NCBI GenBank assembly: GCA_023454395.1
Contig: JAEYFY010000251.1
Coordinates: forward strand, 1 to 14,511
Reading direction: 5' to 3'
Origin: Pseudomonadota bacterium
GTDB taxonomy: Bacteria; Pseudomonadota; Gammaproteobacteria; Enterobacterales; Enterobacteriaceae
Length of the DNA stretch: 14,511 bases
A program made the translations under genes and the position numbers. Shown here piece by piece: positions 7,140-12,855 of this stretch (position 1 is its first letter; every line of letters begins with the position of its first letter). Under the pieces are notes generated by a model. It did not search any database. It was given only the letters and a program-made list of their open reading frames with translations, and was not told where the DNA came from.

Positions 7140-7478
7140 ATGGAAAATGAAAACAAAGGCTATTTATTAGAATTGATTAGCGCTGATGGCCAAGATAAGT
7201 CCCAAAAAATCTTTCTTAATCCTAAAATTCTGTATATCCCAGACGTTGCAACTCAAGAAATTTTACTCTTAGTTGATGAGTTAAAAAGCAAAGTAAATAT
7301 TGATTCGCAAGAACTTACCTTAGCATTAACAAATAAAAATAATGGTGTTTCTGTCAATAAAGAGAGCTTTTTGACTGATTTATTAGATGCAGATATGTCG
7401 AGCCTAATGGTAAAAGATCTTATCAATATTGTACGTGGCTATGATATGGATGAAGAAACAAATGTCTGTGGTTGGTGA
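7140..7478 (+). CDS. yoaG: YoaG-like protein, apparently an internal duplication
   Basis: 112 residues, against 60 for E. coli YoaG. The C-terminal half (about 57-112) matches YoaG directly: TLALTNKNNGVSV, then VKDLINIVRGYDMDEE and the terminal VCGW. The N-terminal half (about 6-52) shows the same pattern: a beta-strand pair, then ILYIPDVATQEILLLVDEL, which lines up with TLLVPEVAAEVIKDLVNTV of E. coli YoaG (quoted from memory). YoaG is known as a small homodimer, so this protein may be a single-chain dimer. I use the ATG at 7140 with AGG at 7131-7133; the frame also has a TTG at 7134 that would overlap that ribosome site. It forms an operon with yeaR. Function is unknown in any species. Confidence 0.85.
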   Translation: MENENKGYLLELISADGQDKSQKIFLNPKILYIPDVATQEILLLVDELKSKVNIDSQELTLALTNKNNGVSVNKESFLTDLLDADMSSLMVKDLINIVRGYDMDEETNVCGW

Positions 7479-7509
7479 GTTAATATTATTAAGATAATAA
7501 TGAACTTAT

Positions 7510-7539
7510 ATCACCTTCACTATTGCTAATGAAGGTGAT
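7510..7539. terminator. hairpin between convergent yoaG and LysR genes
   Basis: A 10-bp perfect stem, ATCACCTTCA (7510-7519) and TGAAGGTGAT (7530-7539), encloses a 10-nt loop. There is no immediate T run, so it may be a weak or Rho-assisted terminator. Confidence 0.5.
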
Positions 7540-7553
7540 TGCTTCCCTCATTT

Positions 7554-8426
7554 TTATCGAGAAGATTGAATATTATTTTTCAATAATTTATCAATCATCC
7601 AATATCCGGCTTTTCCTGGCGGATTATTTCTTGACCAAACTAAATCGATATCTATTTTTTTCGGAAACTGGTCATAATTCAGACTGACTAGTAAGTCATG
7701 TCCAAATTGCTCAACTAACCAAGTGGGTAATATTGCCCATCCCATTTCTTGCTCTGCCATTTCAAGTAGTAATAAATAGTTAGGCGCCAGCCAATTTTTT
7801 TCACTATTAATGACAAACTGAGCGCGACTACTTAGCCGCAATTGACGATGCATGGTTAAATGTTGATAGTTAATTTGTTTTTCTTTCGCAAGTGGATGAG
7901 TTTTATGTGCATATAATCCTAACTTACCGCTAACGGGTAAACGGGCAAAAGCAATATCGGCTGGATATTCTATTCGTGATTCCATCATACCAATATGTGC
8001 CTGCTTATTTTGTAGCATATTAATGACATCATCATTTTCAGCGACAAGAAATTCAAATTCAATATGAGGGAATTCTTTATCTAGAATTTTTAAAAGTTGC
8101 TCAGAATAAGGGGGTTGGTACATATCAGAAAAAACGCAACTTAAACGAGGCTCCATTTCTGGTGATAACTCTATCCTTAATGCTTGTAATCGTTCATCTG
8201 CTGCTAATATATCTTCAACTAAGCTTAATACCTTTTGCCCTGCAAAGGTTAGCGTTGATTCTCTCCCCTTTCGTTCAAATAATTCAAAGCCCATATCATC
8301 TTCAAATCCTGTAATTGTGCTACTCACTGTAGACTGACTTTTATTTAATTTTCGAGCAGCGGCAGAAAATGATTTTAGTGAGGCGGCTTCAACAAATGTA
8401 CGCAGAGTTTCTATGGAATAGTTCAT
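7554..8426 (-). CDS. LysR-family regulator, probable AceR-like regulator of the adjacent PACE efflux gene
   Basis: A 290-residue LysR-type regulator. The N-terminal winged helix (1-60) reads YSIETLRTFVEAASLKSF, then SAAARKLNKSQSTVSSTI and GFELFERKGRESTLTFAG. The remainder is the two-lobed effector domain. It is divergent from a PACE efflux gene. In Acinetobacter baumannii a LysR regulator (AceR) beside aceI activates it in response to chlorhexidine, and by analogy this gene should control the neighbour at 8527. I chose the ATG at 8426 (MNYSIETL). The frame opens at 8471, but those extra 15 codons overlap a perfect palindrome that looks like the operator, and LysR proteins rarely carry such an extension. 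No strong ribosome site precedes 8426, so the start is moderately sure. Confidence 0.85.
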   Translation of the reverse strand: MNYSIETLRTFVEAASLKSFSAAARKLNKSQSTVSSTITGFEDDMGFELFERKGRESTLTFAGQKVLSLVEDILAADERLQALRIELSPEMEPRLSCVFSDMYQPPYSEQLLKILDKEFPHIEFEFLVAENDDVINMLQNKQAHIGMMESRIEYPADIAFARLPVSGKLGLYAHKTHPLAKEKQINYQHLTMHRQLRLSSRAQFVINSEKNWLAPNYLLLLEMAEQEMGWAILPTWLVEQFGHDLLVSLNYDQFPKKIDIDLVWSRNNPPGKAGYWMIDKLLKNNIQSSR

Positions 8427-8453
8427 TATGGTATCGGTTTTTTCGATGGCTCC

Positions 8454-8475
8454 TATTTTGTATATATACAAAATA
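8454..8475. promoter_or_regulatory. 22-bp perfect palindrome, candidate LysR operator
   Basis: The 11-base arm TATTTTGTATA is followed by its exact complement, centred between 8464 and 8465. It lies 28 bp upstream of the LysR start and 51 bp upstream of the efflux start. Both promoters must lie in this interval. A TTGTAT (8458-8463) and AATAAT (8481-8486) pair, 17 bases apart, could be the efflux promoter, overlapping the palindrome. Confidence 0.6.
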
Positions 8476-8526
8476 TCACCAATAATTGCATCTGTTTTTT
8501 GCTAAATAATTAATTTGAGGTGGGAT

Positions 8527-8979
8527 ATGAGCCAATATCAAAAAACATTTACTGAGCGCGTTTTTCACGCTGTTTCATTTGAAGTGATAGCTATCGCAAT
8601 AACAGCGCCACTTAGTGCATGGATTTTGGAACGCTCAATTTTTCAAATGGGAACCGTTGCTATTGTTTTATCAACATTAGCTATGTTATTGAATTTATTT
8701 TATAACATGATTTTTGATCACTATTGGCCTTTAATCAAAGGTCCAAGACCAACAAAAATAAGAGTCATGCATGCCATTGGCTTTGAATTAAGTTTTGTGA
8801 TCGTTGGTTTACCAATATTGGCATTTTTATTAAAGATGTCACTGTGGAATGCATTCTTATTAGAAGTCGGCTTCTTTGCCTTTTTCCTTTTCTATACCTA
8901 TGCATTTAATCTTAGTTACGATAAATTACGTGAAAAGTGGTTTTATCGTAAACAAAAACGGGTTGTTGCACGTCAATAA
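8527..8979 (+). CDS. PACE-family (AceI-like) multidrug efflux membrane protein
   Basis: 150 residues with four predicted membrane helices arranged as two repeats of the bacterial transmembrane pair domain (Pfam BTP). The repeats are visible: RVFHAVSFEVIAI in helix 1 and RVMHAIGFELSFV in helix 3. Glu19 in the first repeat corresponds to Glu15 of AceI, the residue needed for proton-coupled export. A basic tail (KWFYRKQKR) should face the cytoplasm. Characterised PACE proteins export chlorhexidine and other biocides such as acriflavine or proflavine, and short-chain diamines; the substrate here is not known. The ATG at 8527 has GAGG at 8517-8520 with 6-nt spacing. It is divergent from a LysR regulator and followed by a terminator, so it is monocistronic. 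Confidence 0.92.
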   Translation: MSQYQKTFTERVFHAVSFEVIAIAITAPLSAWILERSIFQMGTVAIVLSTLAMLLNLFYNMIFDHYWPLIKGPRPTKIRVMHAIGFELSFVIVGLPILAFLLKMSLWNAFLLEVGFFAFFLFYTYAFNLSYDKLREKWFYRKQKRVVARQ

Positions 8980-8986
8980 TTTCTCG

Positions 8987-9020
8987 AAAACACCTTTTGA
9001 ACTATCATTAGGTGTTTTTT
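8987..9020 (+). terminator. Rho-independent terminator of the efflux gene
   Basis: The stem AAAACACCT (8987-8995) with AGGTGTTTT (9010-9018) has a 14-nt loop and runs into a T6 tract. It starts 7 nt after the stop codon. Confidence 0.8.
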
Positions 9021-9159
9021 ATCACGAATAAGATAAAACATCCTTAGAACAACTTTATTAAACACCTTATAAAACGGTTCTTATTCTCACGTTTTAACAA
9101 AAATTATTCAAATATTTTCAGAATCGCCCACTCTATTTAAGCAAACAGAGGCTTAAAAA

Positions 9160-9240
9160 ATCACAAAAAATAAAGATTTTATTACTTTTACAATTGATCA
9201 TGATGAAGATACTTTAATACGTATTGGAAAATACTTATAA
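9160..9240 (+). pseudogene. 26-codon frame with a ribosome site but ATC in place of a start codon
   Basis: AGAGG at 9147-9151 is followed after 8 bases by an ATC and a frame of protein-like composition (TKNKDFITFTIDHDEDTLI..., TAA at 9238-9240). If ATC were ATG this would be a well-placed small gene. It may be a decayed start, a tail fragment or chance. Apart from this and the terminator at 8987-9020, I see nothing recognisable in 8980-9331. Confidence 0.25.
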
Positions 9241-9331
9241 AATTGTGTAGAACGATAAATACTGTAGATGCTCAAAAATAAAGTGATAACTGAGCTGTTA
9301 TTTATTATTAACACCAAAAGAGTATCAATAA

Positions 9332-9526
9332 ATGATCATTTTTATTAGTTATATCCTTTTTTCGATTATTTTGACCACTATATTAGCCTATTGGTGTTTC
9401 TCTGCACTTTTTCCTAATGCGCCACCCACAACACTTTCTTGCCTTTTAGTCAGAACACTTCTGGGTGTATTGCTCATTATTATAGTTATTAGTCTTATTT
9501 TAACTTTATTAAGTCAGATACTCTGA
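9332..9526 (+). CDS. small two-helix membrane protein of unknown function
   Basis: 64 residues and very hydrophobic: a first membrane helix at about 2-22 (IIFISYILFSIILTTILAYW), a short polar loop with NAPPTT (29-34), and a second helix at about 40-61 (LLGVLLIIIVISLILTLL). It could be an inner-membrane hairpin. The upstream AAAGAG lies about 12 bases before the ATG, so the ribosome site is weak. A good terminator follows 27 bases after the stop, which supports a real transcript. I do not recognise the family; small membrane proteins of this type can be regulators of larger membrane complexes or toxins, but nothing here decides. The frame could be chance in AT-rich DNA. Confidence 0.5.
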   Translation: MIIFISYILFSIILTTILAYWCFSALFPNAPPTTLSCLLVRTLLGVLLIIIVISLILTLLSQIL

Positions 9527-9553
9527 TTTATTAAAATGTAAATAAATATAGAC

Positions 9554-9583
9554 AGCCCTTAAAAAAACCAGGGCTTTAATTTT
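9554..9583 (+). terminator. terminator after the small membrane protein gene
   Basis: AGCCCT (9554-9559) pairs with AGGGCT (9570-9575) and is followed by TTAATTTT. The loop is 10 nt. Confidence 0.65.
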
Positions 9584-9675
9584 ACAAGTTGTGCAGGATA
9601 GAGGAAAGTTGCTAAATATTCTAAATCAACAATATTATATGGATGATTATAGAATTTATGATATTTACCATACAA

Positions 9676-9828
9676 TCACTCACTTTCAACTGCAGTGATC
9701 TGATTAAATCCAATTAGGCCTTTCAATTATTTAAAACCTTCTTGAGTTTCCTTGCTAGATACCACATAACAAAATAGTACATCACTATTATTTTCATTCT
9801 CTTTAGTATCGTTATTTATAGTCGCAAA
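9676..9828 (-). pseudogene. coding fragment with an internal stop, downstream of the orphan 293-residue gene
   Basis: On the - strand a frame runs from 9828 (just after a TAG) through protein-like sequence (DVLFCYVVSSKETQEGFK), meets a TAA at 9727-9729, and continues in the same frame with LKGLIGFNQITAVESE to a TGA at 9676-9678. Both halves look coding, there is no start codon, and the stop is one base change from a sense codon, so it reads as the decayed 3' part of a gene. I do not recognise it. The rest of 9584-9838 shows no gene. Confidence 0.35.
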
Positions 9829-9838
9829 CTAAAGCAAA

Positions 9839-10720
9839 TTACCATTTCAAGTCGATTGCATTCATTTTATAATTTTTATTCATCTTAACTAAGGCTTCAA
9901 ATACTGAAAGATACTGAATGGGATCACCCATAGCGATATTTTTAATAGGCAATCTTTCAAACTTATCTCTATTCAGTTTTACATTGATTAAATAGAGATC
10001 ATCTTCATCACCAGTTTCATGATTAAATATCTGAGAATATCCAGCCACGATGATATTCTCTATTTCTGAGCAAACCATGAACCCAATAGCGGATACTCTG
10101 AGAGCAATAGCATGAACATGCCTTGCATAATCATAATAATATTCTTCTGCGGTTTTTAGCCTTTCGCCATTTGATACTGGTGTGTCTTCAATTTCTGGAA
10201 GATCTACATCTATAAATAAGGTTCTTATTTCCTCATCATAATGAAAAGCAACTATTGTTTCTCTAGGCCAGTAAGCTGATAAATACGCATACCTTAATCT
10301 CTCATTAACGCCACCAAAGCTAACTGGATGATACTTTGTAATATCACCATGAATGTCTATAAGAAACTCAGGCTTTCCAGTGAAACCTCTGTTGTAAAAA
10401 TCCTGATAAACAAATGTTTTACCTTCCTCTATTGTCAGCACATTTGTATATTTTTGATTTAATTGCCACTCATCACCTTGGGGTTGTGTTGAGCTTACCT
10501 CTCGCCAATTTAATTCTGTAGGAAAACCAATAACCTTATATCTTTCACCATCTTTAACAATGACGTTCGTTTTTTCCAGTTCAGCGATCACTTTATTTAC
10601 TCTATCTTGATTAATTATGAATCTTCTAAGAAAATCATTCGTTGTTACATATTCTTTATTTATCGCAAGATCAACAAATTGCCAATATAGAAGATCTAAC
10701 CCTAATGTTTTTGATTTCAT
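9839..10720 (-). CDS. orphan 293-residue protein with possible N-terminal winged helix
   Basis: I do not recognise this family with confidence. Residues about 10-65 look like a winged helix: helices around FVDLAINKEYVTTNDFL, a recognition-like helix QDRVNKVIAELEKTNVI, then a wing VKDGERYKV. The middle is a mixed alpha/beta region with many aromatic residues (YLSAYWPRETIVAFHYDEE). The last 80 residues include IENIIVAGYSQ, an ETGDEDD loop and LYLINVKLNRDKFERL. That arrangement recalls a C-terminal segment seen in several phage- and defence-associated proteins (for example around DUF4041/T5orf172), but this is only a resemblance. No signal peptide or membrane helix is visible, so it is probably cytoplasmic. 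I start at the ATG at 10720, which follows GGTGATG; the frame is open to 10762. Decayed fragments lie on both sides, suggesting an accessory locus. Confidence 0.7.
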   Translation of the reverse strand: MKSKTLGLDLLYWQFVDLAINKEYVTTNDFLRRFIINQDRVNKVIAELEKTNVIVKDGERYKVIGFPTELNWREVSSTQPQGDEWQLNQKYTNVLTIEEGKTFVYQDFYNRGFTGKPEFLIDIHGDITKYHPVSFGGVNERLRYAYLSAYWPRETIVAFHYDEEIRTLFIDVDLPEIEDTPVSNGERLKTAEEYYYDYARHVHAIALRVSAIGFMVCSEIENIIVAGYSQIFNHETGDEDDLYLINVKLNRDKFERLPIKNIAMGDPIQYLSVFEALVKMNKNYKMNAIDLKW

Positions 10721-10861
10721 GTCATCACCAAAAAATATTAATCTTGTAGGTGATACTATCAAAATAATCAGAAAATCCTCAATTAAGAGGCATAATATGT
10801 GATCTTAAGCATTGTCGTTTTTATTCTTATTCTGACTAAATACAAGTGCCAATCAAGCAAA

Positions 10862-10883
10862 CAAAAAGTCCACTTATGTGGCC
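10862..10883 (-). terminator. terminator on the - strand for the small gene at 10910-11044
   Basis: On the - strand GGCCAC (10883-10878) and GTGGAC (10873-10868) form a stem with a 4-nt loop and one mismatch, followed directly by TTTTTG. It begins 27 nt after the TAA of the small frame, which supports that frame as a transcribed gene. Confidence 0.5.
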
Positions 10884-10909
10884 TTATTAGGAAGAATAAA
10901 TTTATTGTT

Positions 10910-11044
10910 TTATATTTTCATAATATCTGTAATCACTATATTTCTAAAGCTATGCGAACACCTCAATTTAGCATCTTTATTTGCTTTATCTAAAATAAAA
11001 CTTAAAGCGCCATCTAAATCAGAGGCTTTAAAATCAAACTCCAT
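10910..11044 (-). CDS. 44-residue protein or 3' remnant of a longer gene, unknown
   Basis: The frame encodes MEFDFKASDLDGALSFILDK followed by a basic stretch and ends ITDIMKI. An AAAAGGA ribosome site stands about 9 bases before the ATG, and a terminator follows the stop. The same frame stays open upstream to 11152 with protein-like sequence (NKYIFVYEVYGFSSELLLKG) but without ATG, GTG or TTG in that extension. So either the protein is really 44 residues long, or the 5' end of a gene of 60-80 residues has been lost. The small acidic, helix-rich style is like many immunity or antitoxin proteins, but this is not evidence of such a role. It lies upstream of, and in the same orientation as, the orphan 293-residue gene. 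Confidence 0.4.
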   Translation of the reverse strand: MEFDFKASDLDGALSFILDKANKDAKLRCSHSFRNIVITDIMKI

Positions 11045-11166
11045 CGCTATATTTCCTTTTAGTAACAGTTCAGAACTAAAACCATATACTTCATAAACAA
11101 AAATATACTTATTTATTAATATGTCATCCTTATTAGTTAATTTTCTCTTAGTTTATCTGTTTATAA

Positions 11167-11292
11167 TATTATAGAAGTGAATTATCACCTCAAATACCCA
11201 ATTTAACGTTTGATGAAAAATTAGCATATATAGTTTTAGCTCGTGATAAAATCTGCAACCTTAATTATCTATTATTGATTAGCAATATATGA
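11167..11292 (+). pseudogene. possible coding fragment without start
   Basis: A 41-codon frame on the + strand, opened by a TAA and ended by TGA at 11290-11292, encodes sequence that includes ELSPQIPNLTFDEKLAYIVL. It has no start codon (the only TTG is near its end) and no ribosome site. It may be the decayed end of a gene or chance. Otherwise 11045-11345 shows only AT-rich DNA leading to the next gene. Confidence 0.2.
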
Positions 11293-11345
11293 TTAGTTAT
11301 CTATACTTGGTTCTGAGGCGATAATTAATTTAAAAGGTAATTTTT

Positions 11346-11675
11346 ATGACTAATAAATTTAAATATTTACTATCTGCTGTTATCTTTATTTTAAGTTACG
11401 TACTTATGATTGGTGGTGTATCTGCTGATAATAGTTGCCAAATAGAAATGAGAACCTTAGTAGAAACTCTAAACAATAAAACTTGTTTTAGTACGACTCC
11501 CCAACCTGCTTGTAACGTCCCATGCGTTCCCGCACACACACGAGGTGCTAGAGTAGATTTCTACTGCGTAGCCACTGACCTAGGCCCCTTTTCCCAAACA
11601 GAAGGACAAAAAGTAGATGACATTTTAACTGTTTCTATTCCAACTAGCTGTAAACTTCCTTATTCACTCAAATAA
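11346..11675 (+). CDS. secreted six-cysteine small protein, unknown family
   Basis: 109 residues. Residues 1-27 form a signal peptide (TNKFKY basic start, long hydrophobic core, GGVSA cleavage site). The mature protein of about 82 residues has exactly six cysteines: 31, 47, 56, 60, 74 and 102. That number suggests three disulfides in the periplasm or outside the cell. CNVPC at 56-60 is the only close pair. The segment ARVDFYCVATDLG and the C-terminal LTVSIPTSC suggest beta strands. I do not recognise the family. The start is well supported by AAAAGG at 11332-11337 before the ATG. It is alone on its strand until holE. Codon use is AT-rich like its neighbours. Secreted, disulfide-rich small proteins can be inhibitors, toxins, adhesin caps or immunity proteins; nothing here decides. 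Confidence 0.65.
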   Translation: MTNKFKYLLSAVIFILSYVLMIGGVSADNSCQIEMRTLVETLNNKTCFSTTPQPACNVPCVPAHTRGARVDFYCVATDLGPFSQTEGQKVDDILTVSIPTSCKLPYSLK

Positions 11676-11822
11676 AATATACGTTATCGCCTGCCGCGCT
11701 TACGTCTCTAATTAAGCTAACCAAATGAATCCCTTATACTAGGGCTTTACCGAAATTTATGCTATGTAGCCATGGTATTTCAGGCAACAAAAAACCACAT
11801 CATCATTTTTAATTCCACACCC

Positions 11823-11831
11823 TGCTATACT
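11823..11831 (+). promoter_or_regulatory. extended -10 promoter of holE
   Basis: TGCTATACT is an extended -10 element (TG, one base, then TATACT at 11826-11831). It lies 27 bp before the holE start, so transcription would begin near 11838 and leave a leader of about 20 nt. The -35 region (about 11803-11808) is weak, as is common with extended -10 promoters. Confidence 0.5.
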
Positions 11832-11858
11832 CTCCAAAAATAACCAACCGGATCTGAT

Positions 11859-12089
11859 ATGAACCTCGCAAACTTAACCAAAGAAGAAAAAGACAAAATC
11901 AATGTCGATTTGGCTGCTTCGGGCGTCGCATATAAAGAACGACTCAACATGCCAGTTGTTGTATCCGAAGTTGAACGACAACAACCAGCACATTTGCGCG
12001 AGTACTTTAATGAACGGTTAGTATTTTATCGTGAGAGAAGTAAGAAATTGCCTGATGGAAATTCGGTGCAGTATTTAAAAACAGAGTGA
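11859..12089 (+). CDS. holE: DNA polymerase III theta subunit
   Basis: 76 residues, the same length as E. coli HolE and clearly similar: the core [20 protein letters not shown] corresponds to [20 protein letters not shown], followed by [22 protein letters not shown]. Theta binds the epsilon proofreading exonuclease within the polymerase III core and stabilises it; loss has mild effects. Divergence is concentrated in the C-terminal 20 residues ([17 protein letters not shown]). The ribosome site is weak (GGA, 6 bases before the ATG). It stands alone in an accessory-looking stretch. Plasmids and phages such as P1 carry theta homologues (hot), so I cannot exclude that this copy was acquired; the extended -10 promoter and length fit a normal chromosomal gene. 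Confidence 0.9.
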   Translation: MNLANLTKEEKDKINVDLAASGVAYKERLNMPVVVSEVERQQPAHLREYFNERLVFYRERSKKLPDGNSVQYLKTE

Positions 12090-12209
12090 TTACTCAGTTT
12101 TTTGTGACTACTCAACAAAGAGGATTTTATTGAAGGTGAATGAGATCTGGTTAGTTAATTTATTTTTCGAACAATCGTGTAGATTCTATAAGACGATATA
12201 GGCAATAAA

Positions 12210-12308
12210 ATGAAAAAAATAATATGTATACTTGGTGTTATCACATTAACCACATTTTTGAATGGTTGTATATTCTTCTCGTTAGTTAGAAAACAGTCCG
12301 CTCAATGA
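12210..12308 (+). CDS. 32-residue lipoprotein, unknown function
   Basis: A very short gene encoding MKKIICILGVITLTTFLNGC followed by IFFSLVRKQSAQ. Residues 1-19 are a lipoprotein signal peptide with a basic start and hydrophobic core, and LNGC is a lipobox with Cys20 as the lipidated residue. The mature peptide would be only 13 residues. The residue after the Cys is Ile, so there is no Asp retention signal and outer-membrane sorting is expected. AGG about 7 bases before the ATG can serve as ribosome site. Size and style recall entericidin-like small lipoproteins, but there is no clear family match. It lies between holE and the repeat cluster next to serT. Confidence 0.55.
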   Translation: MKKIICILGVITLTTFLNGCIFFSLVRKQSAQ

Positions 12309-12425
12309 TATTGTTATTAATTCTCTTCTTTTTATCTGCATTCCGCTTTCTCCACCTCTTCTTTTCCACGCATTCTCACGTTATAGATTGATTGCCATGT
12401 CAGTTAACTTCATAAATCACCAATA

Positions 12426-12473
12426 TTGTATAGGAAAATTGTAGAGAGAATTTCTATACAAAAAACTATACAA
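12426..12473. repeat. cluster of four octamers in inverted-pair order (CTATACAA)
   Basis: TTGTATAG (12426-12433) and the near copy TTGTAGAG (12439-12446) point one way; CTATACAA (12454-12461 and 12466-12473) points the other. Spacings are 13 and 12 bases within the pairs. Such ordered inverted octamers look like binding sites for a recombinase or a dimeric regulator. Confidence 0.6.
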
Positions 12474-12500
12474 AATGTTAGAACTTTCAAGCGACGTTAA

Positions 12501-12568
12501 GAGACTTCAGGAGACAATGGTTTAGTGCGAAGGTTTGATTTTACTGGATTTGGGAGACTTCAGGAGAC
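12501..12568. repeat. 15-bp direct repeat GAGACTTCAGGAGAC, two copies
   Basis: Perfect copies at 12501-12515 and 12554-12568, 53 bp apart, each holding two GAGAC boxes 10 bp apart. A related GGAGAT follows at 12573-12578. The set ends 8-18 bp from the 3' end of tRNA-Ser, a typical place for integrase arm sites. Confidence 0.7.
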
Positions 12569-12585
12569 GCTAGGAGATGATGAGA

Positions 12586-12673
12586 TGGCGGAGGAGGAGA
12601 GATTCGAACTCTCGGATGGTTTCCCATCGGCGGTTTTCAAGACCGCTGCCTTCAGCCGCTCGGCCACCCCTCC
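12586..12673 (-). tRNA. serT: tRNA-Ser (UGA anticodon)
   Basis: 88 nt including an encoded CCA (complement of TGG at 12586-12588). The acceptor stem pairs GGAGGGG with CTCCTCC (one G-T pair) and the discriminator is G. The anticodon loop reads CTTGAAA, giving TGA, which decodes UCA. A long variable arm (about GATGGGAAACCATC) is present as expected for serine, and the T arm contains GTTCGAATC. In E. coli serT sits near tusE, acyP and hspQ, as here. Its 3' end faces the accessory region to the left. Confidence 0.97.
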
Positions 12674-12685
12674 GCAATGGGGAGC

Positions 12686-12714
12686 AATATAAACACCTAG
12701 GCTTATGTTGTAAA
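12686..12714 (-). promoter_or_regulatory. serT promoter
   Basis: On the - strand TTTACA (12714-12709) is followed after 17 bases by TATATT (12691-12686) and then a GC-rich GCTCCCC discriminator, the type found at stringently controlled stable-RNA promoters. The start would be about 6 bases upstream of the mature tRNA. Confidence 0.75.
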
Positions 12715-12855
12715 GCCCTTATTGTACTGTTTGCCGTAAAATTAAACGTATTACAAGTCAACGGCTTAATTTATCAACGATTTATGGGTTCTACTTGGGT
12801 ATTTTCCTTATTTTTGCTAAATTAGCGGTATTATTTTTGATTGGTTGCTACGCAC

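Noticed and set aside
9703..9792. Short hydrophobic frame starting ATG in the - strand region after the orphan gene (MKIIVMYYFVMWYLARKLKK)
   Set aside because: It resembles a small membrane toxin, but the overlapping frame with an internal stop looks more coding on both sides, and the ribosome site is only one base from the ATG. Kept as an alternative in the fragment finding.
10777..10790. CCTC-AATTAA-GAGG inverted repeat upstream of the orphan gene
   Set aside because: Four-base arms are too short to claim an operator in this base composition.
10799..11096. Two overlapping + strand frames of 64 and 72 codons
   Set aside because: They lie antisense to the small - strand gene, which has a ribosome site and terminator; their composition is that of translated AT-rich DNA.
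12426..12585. CRISPR-like reading of the repeats near serT
   Set aside because: Repeats are only 8 and 15 bp, with two to four copies and unequal spacing, and no cas genes are present; an integrase or operator arrangement fits better.
12570..12825. Frames of 63 and 82 codons across the tRNA-Ser gene
   Set aside because: They are read through the tRNA and its promoter; the RNA gene explains the sequence.
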